From an uncultured Erythrobacter sp. (GTDB taxonomy: Bacteria; Pseudomonadota; Alphaproteobacteria; Sphingomonadales; Sphingomonadaceae), in contig CANMZA010000001.1 in assembly GCA_947502305.1 (NCBI GenBank), forward strand, positions 1,302,001 through 1,366,000: a stretch of 64,000 nt of DNA. The letters run 5' to 3'. The notes beneath the pieces are model-generated. The model saw nothing but the letters and a program-made list of their open reading frames with translations. It did not search any database and had not been told where the DNA came from. Made by a program: the position numbers and the translations under genes. Below are positions 26,020 to 34,166 of the stretch, piece by piece. The number at the start of each line of letters is the position of its first letter. The first letter of the stretch is position 1.

Positions 26020-26720
26020 CCCAGCTTACCGCAGAGGCGCGCGATTGGCTGACCGCGACCGGGTTCACGATCCATGACGACGCGGTGTGGTCAGAGGCTT
26101 TGACCCATGGCAGTTTCAATTCCGGCGTTACCAATATGCGCGCCGATGATGCGGATGTGAAAGACTATCAACGCCTAGAATTTCTCGGTGACCGCGTGCT
26201 CGGCCTGTCCGTGGCCAGCTGGCTTTACAGCGCGAGCGGCAGCCAAGAGGGCAAATTGTCGCAGCGCCTCAACGCCTTAGTCAGCGGCGCCACATGTGCC
26301 CGCATCGCCCGATCCATTGGCATGGGCGACCATATCCGGTTGGGCAAGCAAGCCCGCGAAGATGGCGGCGCGGATAGCGACAATATCCTTGGCGATGTGA
26401 TGGAGGCGGTGCTGGGCGCCAGCTTTGTCGACAATGGCTATGACGTGACCCGCTCCATCATCTATGAATTGTGGGCCAGCGAGCTTGGCGGGGATGCGGG
26501 CAAATCCAAGCATCCTAAAAGCGCGCTGCAAGAATGGGCGGCGGGTAACAAACGCTCCATGCCCAATTACGAAGTGATCGAACGCAGCGGCCCGGATCAC
26601 GCGGCGCGCTTTACGGTCGAAGTTAGCATCAACAATGTCGGCGGCGCACAAGCGACGGCGAACAGCAAAGGCGAGGCAGAAAAGCTCGCCGCGAAAGCAT
26701 TTTTGGAGGAATTCGGTTGA
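26016..26720 (+). CDS. rnc: ribonuclease III
   Basis: Cleaves double-stranded RNA, including the rRNA precursor. 234 residues. The catalytic signature QRLEFLGDRVLGL lies near residue 53, and the downstream acidic site is in GDVMEAVLGASFVD. A double-stranded-RNA-binding domain occupies the last 70 residues (HPKSALQEWA, then ANSKGEAEKLAAKAFL). The ATG at 26016 overlaps the lepB stop by 4 bp; starting at 25956 would put 20 unrelated residues inside lepB. The order lepB-rnc-era is the common bacterial arrangement. Confidence 0.96.
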   Translation: MTQLTAEARDWLTATGFTIHDDAVWSEALTHGSFNSGVTNMRADDADVKDYQRLEFLGDRVLGLSVASWLYSASGSQEGKLSQRLNALVSGATCARIARSIGMGDHIRLGKQAREDGGADSDNILGDVMEAVLGASFVDNGYDVTRSIIYELWASELGGDAGKSKHPKSALQEWAAGNKRSMPNYEVIERSGPDHAARFTVEVSINNVGGAQATANSKGEAEKLAAKAFLEEFG

Positions 26721-26853
26721 ACACGTCACGGGATTTTCAAGTTCGAAACCGGTGGGTTTCACGCGATTTTTCGCCCAGCCATCTTGGGGCGCAAGGCGCC
26801 GCCCGCAGCCGCTCTGCCGCGCAGCAAAAAAATAGCGGCGGGGAAGCCATCCT

Positions 26854-27777
26854 ATGACCGAGCAAAAATGCGGCGTTGTCGCAATCATTGGCGCGCCCAA
26901 TGCGGGCAAATCGACTTTGGTGAACCAATTGGTCGGCCAAAAGGTCGCCATCACCAGCGCCAAGGCGCAAACGACCCGCGCCCGCATGATGGGCATCGCG
27001 CTTGCTGGCGACAATGGGGCTGGGAACGGGACCGAAAATGTCCAAATGATCCTGGTCGACACGCCGGGTATTTTTGAACCCAAAAGACGGCTGGACCGGG
27101 CCATGGTCAGCGCCGCTTGGGAAGGCACGGACAGCGCCGACGCGGTCTTGCTGATTGTCGATCCGCTGAAACAGCGGCGGCATGAATTGATCCCCCTGCT
27201 GGAGGGGCTGGAGAAGCGTCCTGAGAAGAAAATCCTTGTCCTCAACAAAGTCGACAAGGCGAAGAAAGAGCCATTGCTGGCACTGGCGCAAGAGATCGGT
27301 GAACGCATTGTTTTTGAAGAGATTTACTTCATCTCCGCGCTCACGGGTGATGGGGTTGAGGAAATGAAGGCGGCGCTGGCCGGGATGATGCCAGAGGGTC
27401 CGTGGATGTACCCCGAAGACCAAGTCAGCGACGCCTCAGAACGTTTGCTCGCCACTGAAATCACGCGCGAACAATTGTACCAGCAGCTGCATGACGAACT
27501 GCCCTATGACGCCGCCGTCCGGCCAGAAAGTTACGAAGTTCGCAAAGATGGCAGCGTCGAAGTTCGCCAACAAATCGTCATCGCCCGCGACAGCCAAAAG
27601 CCCATCGTGCTTGGCAAAGGCGGATCACGCATCAAAGCCATCGGCGAGGCAGCACGCGCAGAACTCGCCGAGATTTTGGGCGTAAAGGTGCATTTGTTCT
27701 TGCACGTGAAAGTGTCTGAGGGGTGGTCTGAGGATAAGGAAGTGTTTGAAGAAATGGGGCTGGATTGGGTGAAGTAA
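26854..27777 (+). CDS. era: GTPase Era
   Basis: Ribosome-assembly GTPase that binds the 3' end of 16S rRNA. 307 residues. G1 is GAPNAGKST, the switch region is ITSAKAQTTRARMMGI, G3 is VDTPG and G4 NKVD, with the SA-L motif in YFISALTGDG. The C-terminal KH domain includes ITREQLYQQLHDELPY and GKGGSRIKAIGEAARAEL. A GGGGAAG ribosome site is placed 7 bases before the ATG. There are 133 bp between rnc and era with no gene seen. Confidence 0.97.
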   Translation: MTEQKCGVVAIIGAPNAGKSTLVNQLVGQKVAITSAKAQTTRARMMGIALAGDNGAGNGTENVQMILVDTPGIFEPKRRLDRAMVSAAWEGTDSADAVLLIVDPLKQRRHELIPLLEGLEKRPEKKILVLNKVDKAKKEPLLALAQEIGERIVFEEIYFISALTGDGVEEMKAALAGMMPEGPWMYPEDQVSDASERLLATEITREQLYQQLHDELPYDAAVRPESYEVRKDGSVEVRQQIVIARDSQKPIVLGKGGSRIKAIGEAARAELAEILGVKVHLFLHVKVSEGWSEDKEVFEEMGLDWVK

Positions 27778-27791
27778 GCCCCAATCAAGGA

Positions 27792-28382
27792 TCAGCCGCT
27801 TACAAGCACCTTAATGCTGCGCACATACCGAACCGGCACACCATTTGCGCCGTTCATGGTGCCCACAGGGACCGTGCTAAGAAAATCGCAGACTATCGCG
27901 ACGTCGGCTTCGCTCGTTTCGAACACTGAGTTTCTCAACTCACAGTGGCTGATCCGGCCATCGGCTTCCACTTCCACTACTGTTTCAACCATTCTGTCGG
28001 CCTGCGTCCCAGACAGCGGCAGCAGCATGTCGGGATATTCGGTGACCAAATTGGGGTCGCGATCTTCGGTCGGAAACCGGGTCACGCGGACGCCAATAAC
28101 CCCGTGGATTGGCCGCCCTTCGCGATCACTCGCCGGCCTTACGTCCATCCTGCGAAGCTGGTAGCACAATTGCCGTAAAGCGCGCTCGCTCCCTTGCGAA
28201 TGCTGCGTGGCGCATTCAAACACATCGCCGGTTTGATCGACGAACAACAGCGCCTCGGTTGTCCACGAAGGATTGCTGCGTGCGACCGGCACACCGTCCG
28301 TCGCCCTAAGAATGTCATTGGGATCAGGCCGAGGTAAGGCCAATGCATTCGCAGTCAGTCCGGTTAAAATCAACGTGAGCAT
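27792..28382 (-). CDS. secreted protein with two TonB C-terminal-like repeats (paralogue 3)
   Basis: 196 residues with a short signal-like N-terminus (MLTLILTGLTANALA). Two related domains follow. The first is LLFVDQTGDVFECAT..LRQLCYQL..DVRPASDREGRPIHGVIGV; the second has VVEVEADGRISHCEL..VAIVCDFL. Both show the V-D-x-x-G-x(3)-C then C-x-x-L spacing of the C-terminal domains of the genes at 21715 and 22566. No membrane anchor or TonB partner genes are nearby. It is convergent with era, 14 bp apart, and followed by a small HTH-like gene upstream. Function unknown; periplasmic location is inferred. Confidence 0.62.
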   Translation of the reverse strand: MLTLILTGLTANALALPRPDPNDILRATDGVPVARSNPSWTTEALLFVDQTGDVFECATQHSQGSERALRQLCYQLRRMDVRPASDREGRPIHGVIGVRVTRFPTEDRDPNLVTEYPDMLLPLSGTQADRMVETVVEVEADGRISHCELRNSVFETSEADVAIVCDFLSTVPVGTMNGANGVPVRYVRSIKVLVSG

Positions 28383-28393
28383 GGTCCCGCCCC

Positions 28394-28576
28394 CTACCGC
28401 TTCTTGGCGATCTTGATCTTTTGCTGCTTGGCAAAGCTCTTGGTCGAATCCTCGCTGCGCCCCAGCGCTTTGGCGATCTGTTTCAAACCCTGCCCTTTGG
28501 AGGCCAGCAGTTTTAGCCGCCCCGCTTCCTCAGCATTCCACGGTTGTTTGTGACGTTCAAAATGTTCTTTGCCCAT
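28394..28576 (-). CDS. small helix-turn-helix-like protein
   Basis: 60 residues from the ATG at 28576 (MGKEHFERHKQPW); a TTG/GTG seven codons upstream is less likely. The segment WNAEEAGRLKLLASKGQGLKQIAKALGRSEDSTKSFAKQQ (key motif IAKALGRSEDSTK) looks like a Myb/sigma-region-4 or GcrA-like helix-turn-helix, with a basic C-terminus (KIKIAKKR). It may bind DNA. It ends 11 bp before the TonB-C-like gene on the same strand, and starts 50 bp after the response regulator stop. Confidence 0.6.
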   Translation of the reverse strand: MGKEHFERHKQPWNAEEAGRLKLLASKGQGLKQIAKALGRSEDSTKSFAKQQKIKIAKKR

Positions 28577-28626
28577 GCGGTGCAGCTCTAAACACAACGC
28601 CGCCTTTTGGCGAGAGGGCTGCGGCG

Positions 28627-29196
28627 TCAGCTCTGCGCCAGCCGCTCCAGCTTCGCGCGCAGGGACGCCTCATCGAACGGTTTCACGATGTAATCATCCG
28701 CGCCCGCTTCGATGCCTTGGTGGATGTCTTCCACTTCGCCTTTGGAGGTGCAGAACACCACAATTGGCGCCTTTGGCGTGGGGATTGCGCGCAATTGGCG
28801 CACAAATTCCAGCCCGTCCATCTCTGGCATGTTCCAATCGGTCAGGATCAATTTCGGCATAGCGCGCTTGCACCGGGCCAGCGCCTCGATGCCGTCCTGC
28901 GCCTCAATCGGGACATAGCCGAGACTGCGCGCAATTTTGCTCGACACTTTGCGGATCACCCGGCTGTCATCGACAATCAAGCAGATATTGGCAGAGGCTT
29001 GCTGCACAGCGTCCGGCGAAATGCCGTCGCGCATCGCTTTGGCGGCGCGAACTATCGCATCAACATCGTCCGGCGGGTCAATCGGCGTGCCCTCTGGCAC
29101 ATAAGGCGCGCGCTGCTCGGTCTGCTCGCGCAGCTCATGCTCAGCCGATCGCCGCTGGGCATTCTCCAGCTTCTCCGCGAGCGACTTGCCCTCCAA
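28627..29196 (-). CDS. single-domain response regulator with N-terminal extension
   Basis: 189 residues from the TTG at 29196. A charged helical extension (about 1-65) precedes a CheY-like receiver. The acidic pocket is IVDDSRVIRK, the phospho-acceptor Asp is in LILTDWNMPEMDG, the Thr/Ser switch in VVFCTSKGE, and the conserved Lys in DDYIVKPFD. No output domain. The start is doubtful: the TTG has no usable ribosome site. The frame continues upstream to an ATT at 29245-29247 preceded seven bases earlier by GGGGAGG, which would give 206 residues beginning (M)IQNLIKRTTG. No kinase gene is adjacent. Confidence 0.8.
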   Translation of the reverse strand: MEGKSLAEKLENAQRRSAEHELREQTEQRAPYVPEGTPIDPPDDVDAIVRAAKAMRDGISPDAVQQASANICLIVDDSRVIRKVSSKIARSLGYVPIEAQDGIEALARCKRAMPKLILTDWNMPEMDGLEFVRQLRAIPTPKAPIVVFCTSKGEVEDIHQGIEAGADDYIVKPFDEASLRAKLERLAQS

Positions 29197-29234
29197 TTCC
29201 TGCGCCAGTTTCCCTGCGCCGGTGGTACGTTTAA

Positions 29235-29600
29235 TTAGATTTTGAATGGCTCAGCCTCCCCAGCGAGCGAGGCAAAGGCGTTTTCACCGGCAAGGTCATG
29301 CGCGGCGTCTTCGTCGTCGAAACTGACGGTTTCGGCATATTCGATGGTGCTGGCATGCGGCGCATGGGCCGCTGGTGCTTCTGGCAAAGCGCCCTCTTCT
29401 GGGGTCATGCAAATGTGCAAATATGGCATCCAGACATCGCCAAATTCGGCTTTTTGATACCACACGTCCAGCACATCGTAACTGGCCCAAACGCCGTCCG
29501 GCTCACGCAAGCGAATGCCCTCACCAATACGCGGAACAGCCGCAAAGCGAATCCGCTCTTGCGTCTGGTGGGTTTCGTTCTGAATTTCGACTTCAATCAC
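29235..29600 (-). CDS. conserved hypothetical protein upstream of response regulator
   Basis: 121 residues. The N-terminal half is a beta-rich segment (IRFAAVPRIGEGIRLREPDG, then YDVLDVWYQKAEFGDVWMPYLHICM). The C-terminal half is acidic and Ala-rich, containing SFDDEDAAHDLAGENAF. The start is GTG at 29600 with AGGGAC about 7 bases upstream. The stop lies inside, or just before, the start region of the response regulator, so the two are probably coupled. I recognise no family; the first part resembles small beta-barrel conserved proteins of sphingomonads only by general appearance. Confidence 0.6.
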   Translation of the reverse strand: MIEVEIQNETHQTQERIRFAAVPRIGEGIRLREPDGVWASYDVLDVWYQKAEFGDVWMPYLHICMTPEEGALPEAPAAHAPHASTIEYAETVSFDDEDAAHDLAGENAFASLAGEAEPFKI

Positions 29601-29682
29601 AGCATTGTCCCTGATCTGAAACCAGACCTAAGGGGCAATACTAAAGGAAGTGTGAGCAGCGGGCCGCCCGCTTTCTAAAGCC

Positions 29683-32319
29683 CTATTCTGCGGGCTTTTC
29701 TTCCTGCGTTTTTTTGGCCGCTGGCTTTTTCGCGGGTGCCTTCTTTGCTGCTGGCTTCTTTGCCGCAGCCTTCTTGGCCGCTGGTTTTTTCGCCGCCGCT
29801 TTCTTCGGCGCCGCCTTCTTCTTTGGCGCGGCTTTCTTGCGGCCCTTCTTCTTCGCGGGCCCCTTTGCCGCACGGACATTGATCAGCTCAATCGCTTGGG
29901 CTGCTTCGATATCCTCCGGCTTCACATCTTTGGGGATGGTCGCGTTGGTCGTGCCGTCGGTGACATAGGGGCCATAACGGCCCGGCATCACTTTGATTTC
30001 GCCGCCACTGGTTGGGTGTTCGCCCAGCGTTTTAATCGGCTCCGCCTTGCCGCGGCTGCCGCCTTTGCGATTGGCCGCCTCCGCCAACAAAGTGACGGCG
30101 GCGTTCATGCCGGTTTCAAACACGTCGCGCGTGCTGGTCAATTTGGCATATTTGCCGTCATGGCGCAGATAGGGGCCGTAACGCCCAATCGCCGCCTCGA
30201 TCTCTTTGCCGGTATCAGGATGCGCGCCGACAATGCGCGGCAGGTCGAGCAATTTTGCCGCCCATTCCAGATCGAAATCGTCCAGATCCTTGGGGATGCT
30301 GGCGCGTTTCTTTTTGTCCTCATGCTCCATTTCCACATAAGGACCGAACCGGCCCGATTTGCGGTGGATGTCTTCGCCGGTGACAGGGTGCTGGCCCATC
30401 AGACCATCATTGCTGCCATCATCACCGTCACCGCCTGGCTGGGCAAAACGGCGGGTGAATTTGCATTCAGGATAATTCTGACACGCAACAAAAGCGCCGA
30501 AACGCCCGCCGCGCAAAGCGATCCGTCCGCCCTCGCGCCCTTCGGTTTCGCACAAGGGGCAATGACGTGGGTCTTTGCCATCTTCGCGCGGTGGGAACAG
30601 GTAATCGGAGAGATATTCGTCGAGGACTTCGGTTACCTCGCTCGGCAATTTCTCCATGACCTCTTCGGTCTTGGGTTTGAAATCCTTCCAGAATTTCGCC
30701 AGCAGCGTTTTGTAATCTTCGCGCCCGTCGGACACGGTATCAAGCTCATCCTCCATCCCCGCGGTGAAGTCATAAGCGACATAGGTGGGGAAGAAACGTT
30801 CCAGAAACGCCGTCAGCAACCGGCCCGATTCCTCGGCGAAGAACCGGTTTTTCTCCATCCGCACATATTCACGGTCGCGCACGGTTTGGATCGTGGAGGC
30901 ATAGGTTGAAGGTCGGCCAATGCCGAGCTCCTCGAGGCGTTTGACCAGGCTCGCTTCGGAAAAACGCGGCGGCGGCTGGGTGAAGTGCTGCGTTGCTTCT
31001 ACGTCCTTTTTCGCCGGCACATCGCCGTCTTTCATGCCCGGAAGTAGGCCGTCCTCATCGTCTTCCTTGTCGTCAAAGCCTTCTTGATAGACCGCAAAGA
31101 AACCGGGGAATTTGATGACCTGCCCGGTCGCGCGCAATTCATGCTGACCGGTTGCATCGCGCATGGTGACCGTCGTCCGCTCCAATTGGGCGGCCGACAT
31201 TTGGCTGGCCATGGCGCGTTTGAAGATCAAGGAATAGAGTTTGGCTTCATCGCCTGTGCCCGCTTTATCGCGGCTGAAATTGGTGGGGCGGATCGCTTCG
31301 TGCGCTTCTTGGGCGTTCTTGGCTTTGGTGCTGTAGAAACGCGGCTTTTCCGGGCGATATTCGCTCGCAAAGCGTTCTTCGATCGCGTCGCGCGCGGCCA
31401 TGATCGCGCTCATATCCATTTGGACGCCGTCGGTCCGCATATAGGTGATCGCGCCCGCTTCATACAAAGATTGCGCACACCGCATTGTATGGCTGGCGGA
31501 AAAGCCGAGCTTGCGCGCGGCCTCTTGCTGCATCGTCGAAGTTGTAAATGGCGGCGATGGATTGCGTTTCAGCGGCTTGGTTTCAACCCCTTCGACGGTG
31601 AAACGACCGCCCTCGACGGCGGCCTTGGCCTCCATCGCGATCCCTTCTGCGCCGAGAGAGAGTTTCTCCAGCTTCTCACCCTTGAACCGCACAAGCCGCG
31701 CGTCGAACGCGGTCCCGGCATGTTCCATTTTGGCAAGGACAGACCAATATTCATCCGGCTTGAACGCTTCAATCTCGCGTTCACGGTCCACAATCAGACG
31801 CAGCGCCACCGATTGCACGCGCCCGGCAGATTTCGCGCCCGGCAATTTGCGCCACAGAACCGGCGACAATGTAAAGCCGAACAGATAATCCAGCGCACGG
31901 CGGCCCAAATAAGCGTCGATCAGCGGCTGATCCAATTCGCGCGGGGCGGCCATCGCCTCGGTCACGGCTTTCTTCGTGATCGAGTTAAACGTCACCCGGT
32001 CAACCTTCGTCGGCAGACGCTTGCGCTTCCTCAGCAGCTCTTGAACGTGCCAGCTGATCGCTTCGCCTTCGCGGTCAGGGTCGGTCGCGAGCACAAGGCG
32101 GCTCGCATCCTTGGCCGCATCGGCGATCTCTTTGAAACGGCTTTGCTTGTCCCGGTACAATTCCCAGTCCATCGCGAAATCTTCGTCCGGGCGCACGCTG
32201 CCATCTTTCGGCGGCAGGTCGCGAACGTGACCGTATGAGGCGAGGACTTTATAGTCCGCGCCCAGATATTTCTCGATAGTCTTCGCCTTGGCGGGCGATT
32301 CAACAATGACAAGCTGCAT
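29683..32319 (-). CDS. topA: DNA topoisomerase I
   Basis: Type IA topoisomerase that relaxes negative supercoils. 878 residues. The toprim domain starts VIVESPAKAKTIEKYLG with the acidic site ATDPDREGEAI. The active-site Tyr is in ITYMRTDG near residue 300. One four-Cys zinc module (CPLCETEGREGG...CQNYPECKF) is followed by three glycine-rich C-terminal repeats (SGRFGPYVEM, IGRYGPYLRH, PGRYGPYVTD). The last ~50 residues are an almost pure Lys/Ala/Pro tail (AAKKPAAKK repeats) resembling histone-H1-like extensions, likely binding DNA. A palindrome lies just upstream (32343-32356). Confidence 0.96.
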   Translation of the reverse strand: MQLVIVESPAKAKTIEKYLGADYKVLASYGHVRDLPPKDGSVRPDEDFAMDWELYRDKQSRFKEIADAAKDASRLVLATDPDREGEAISWHVQELLRKRKRLPTKVDRVTFNSITKKAVTEAMAAPRELDQPLIDAYLGRRALDYLFGFTLSPVLWRKLPGAKSAGRVQSVALRLIVDREREIEAFKPDEYWSVLAKMEHAGTAFDARLVRFKGEKLEKLSLGAEGIAMEAKAAVEGGRFTVEGVETKPLKRNPSPPFTTSTMQQEAARKLGFSASHTMRCAQSLYEAGAITYMRTDGVQMDMSAIMAARDAIEERFASEYRPEKPRFYSTKAKNAQEAHEAIRPTNFSRDKAGTGDEAKLYSLIFKRAMASQMSAAQLERTTVTMRDATGQHELRATGQVIKFPGFFAVYQEGFDDKEDDEDGLLPGMKDGDVPAKKDVEATQHFTQPPPRFSEASLVKRLEELGIGRPSTYASTIQTVRDREYVRMEKNRFFAEESGRLLTAFLERFFPTYVAYDFTAGMEDELDTVSDGREDYKTLLAKFWKDFKPKTEEVMEKLPSEVTEVLDEYLSDYLFPPREDGKDPRHCPLCETEGREGGRIALRGGRFGAFVACQNYPECKFTRRFAQPGGDGDDGSNDGLMGQHPVTGEDIHRKSGRFGPYVEMEHEDKKKRASIPKDLDDFDLEWAAKLLDLPRIVGAHPDTGKEIEAAIGRYGPYLRHDGKYAKLTSTRDVFETGMNAAVTLLAEAANRKGGSRGKAEPIKTLGEHPTSGGEIKVMPGRYGPYVTDGTTNATIPKDVKPEDIEAAQAIELINVRAAKGPAKKKGRKKAAPKKKAAPKKAAAKKPAAKKAAAKKPAAKKAPAKKPAAKKTQEEKPAE

Positions 32320-32342
32320 GGTGGAGGTCTGAAATCCTTACA

Positions 32343-32356
32343 CGTGTACGTACACG
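32343..32356. promoter_or_regulatory. 14-bp perfect palindrome upstream of topA
   Basis: CGTGTACGTACACG reads the same on both strands and lies 24-37 bases before the topA start, with an overlapping ACACGTGT palindrome at 32340-32347. The position and symmetry suggest a dimeric repressor site or a supercoiling-sensitive cruciform. No regulator can be named. Confidence 0.4.
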
Positions 32357-32414
32357 CGAGGGTGGGTCAGGTTTGGAGCGCTCGTCAACCCACCTCGCAC
32401 GATTTCAGCGGCCT

Positions 32415-34055
32415 CTAGCCTCCTTGCCTCTCATTGTCTGCACTTCTCTGGGAAAAATCAGCCGGTAACACGCAGCGGCCCGCATCATATTGGCCAACAG
32501 CGCGCACAATCTCCGCCCGTCCTGGCTCCACCCGGCGGCCCGAAATTTGGCTGTCGATGACCCGGCGCAGCAAATGGTCGAGCCGCGTGACGAGGTAACA
32601 ATCAATCGCTGGCGGGGCGTGCGGATTGCCGATCCCGCTATCATCGGTGAGGAAGGTGTAGCGTGACTGTGTGACCGCGGCCATCGCGCGCATCACATAT
32701 TCCGCCATATCCGCGACGCCCGATGCGCCAACCGGCACGATATGCACCCGTTCACTGCGCAAATGTTCCGCCGCCAGCCATGTTTGCGCCACGTCCGGAT
32801 TATGCGGCGGGGCATCCGCGACCAGCAACAGCGTCTTCACCGCATCATCGCGCCATTCCATCTGCGCGGCGCGGACCATCGCGTCCTGCATCGCCTCTGG
32901 ATAATCGCCGCCGCCGCCTGCGCTTTGCTGGCCAAGCCGGGTTTGTGCGCGTTGCAGATTGCCATCAAAATCAAATGTGCGCGTGACAAATTCGTCGCCT
33001 CTGTCGCGGTAGAAAGAGAAAGCGACCCGCACATCCAGATCGGCATGGCGCGTTTCGAGCGCGCCGATAATCGAGGTGAGCTCGGTTTGGAGATAAGACA
33101 GCTCATCGCTCATCGAACCCGTCACATCCACAACCAGCGCCAGATCCAGTTTCTGCACCTGAGCAGCGCGTTGCCGCTGAGTGATCTGTACCGTTTGTGC
33201 GCCGGGATCACTGGATAGGCGAACGCTGCGCCAATCACTGCCGCCGGCGCGGATCCACAGATCATCGCTCAACCGGTCAAGGCCGGGGAAGAACACCGCG
33301 CGGCCATCTGCGACCGTTTTCAGCGTGATCGAATTGCCATCGCTGCACCGCACTTCGACATCGGCAAACGGCACGCTGCGCCCGCGCCGATCGCGCAGTT
33401 CCACGGTCAGCAAACGCCCCGTATCAACCATCGGCAAACTCTGCACCGATTGGCCAAGATTGGCATTGCGGCGATATTCTTCATACAATTCCGGGTTGAG
33501 CAAATCGTCATGCTCACCCGCCGTCAGCAAACCCGCTTGCGGCTGCGGCTGCGGCGGTCGCGGCGGTATTGGGCCGGGCATTGGCGGGCGCGGCATCGAA
33601 CGGGAGGAATCAGCATAAGAGGCTCCGCCGCCACCCTCTGTCCGAGGGGCAACGGATACAGCCGCCGGGCTTTCCATCAACGGCGATGCAACGCGGCTGC
33701 CGGTTACCACAATTGCGCTATCATCGGTAGCAGTGTCAGCACCGGCAGGCGGCGGAGCCGATGGCATCGGCGGCGCCGGCACCGCAGAATAGGCGCGCCC
33801 ATCACGTGAAGCACCTGTGCGGCGGGTTCTGGGTGGCGGTTGCTGTTGATTGACCGCCGCCTCTGCACCCAGATTAGGCAGCGCGGATGGCCCCCGGCAA
33901 AATTCGCGGTCCTGCGGGGCGATGCGGCGCGGTTCGGCGATGTCGCCGCGATCTTGCCCAGCATTCGCGGACCCCGTCTCACCAGCAATACTAGGCAGAG
34001 CAAAACCGCCCAGCGTCAGGCTGCTGCAGCACAATAAAGCGATCACGCGTTTCAT
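32415..34055 (-). CDS. secreted von Willebrand factor A domain protein
   Basis: 546 residues. Signal peptide about 1-24 (ending LPSIAGE). A long disordered, Pro/Ala/Gly-rich region follows (about 25-175). Within it, residues 115-121 read IVVTGSR, the phrase usually found at the start of TonB-dependent receptors in sphingomonads. A beta-rich domain (about 210-295) precedes a VWA domain from about 303 with the metal-site motif DVTGSMS (310-316) and the segment GGGGDYPEAMQDAM. The C-terminal tail is not recognised. A likely exported metal-ion-dependent binding protein. It is monocistronic, and topA follows 95 bp downstream. Confidence 0.8.
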   Translation of the reverse strand: MKRVIALLCCSSLTLGGFALPSIAGETGSANAGQDRGDIAEPRRIAPQDREFCRGPSALPNLGAEAAVNQQQPPPRTRRTGASRDGRAYSAVPAPPMPSAPPPAGADTATDDSAIVVTGSRVASPLMESPAAVSVAPRTEGGGGASYADSSRSMPRPPMPGPIPPRPPQPQPQAGLLTAGEHDDLLNPELYEEYRRNANLGQSVQSLPMVDTGRLLTVELRDRRGRSVPFADVEVRCSDGNSITLKTVADGRAVFFPGLDRLSDDLWIRAGGSDWRSVRLSSDPGAQTVQITQRQRAAQVQKLDLALVVDVTGSMSDELSYLQTELTSIIGALETRHADLDVRVAFSFYRDRGDEFVTRTFDFDGNLQRAQTRLGQQSAGGGGDYPEAMQDAMVRAAQMEWRDDAVKTLLLVADAPPHNPDVAQTWLAAEHLRSERVHIVPVGASGVADMAEYVMRAMAAVTQSRYTFLTDDSGIGNPHAPPAIDCYLVTRLDHLLRRVIDSQISGRRVEPGRAEIVRAVGQYDAGRCVLPADFSQRSADNERQGG

Positions 34056-34166
34056 ATCTTACTCCCCAAGAGTACCCACTGATGACGTAATAAAAAATAT
34101 GCGCGCACGATGAACCGTTTGTGAGCGGCGACGTATCGTTTCGTTCAGGGAACAGGAAAGCGTCTA

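Noticed and set aside
27774-27803. GTAAGC...GCTTAC inverted repeat between era and the convergent gene
   Set aside because: The arms contain or adjoin the two stop codons, the loop is 18 bases and there is no T-run. It is weak evidence for a terminator and likely chance.
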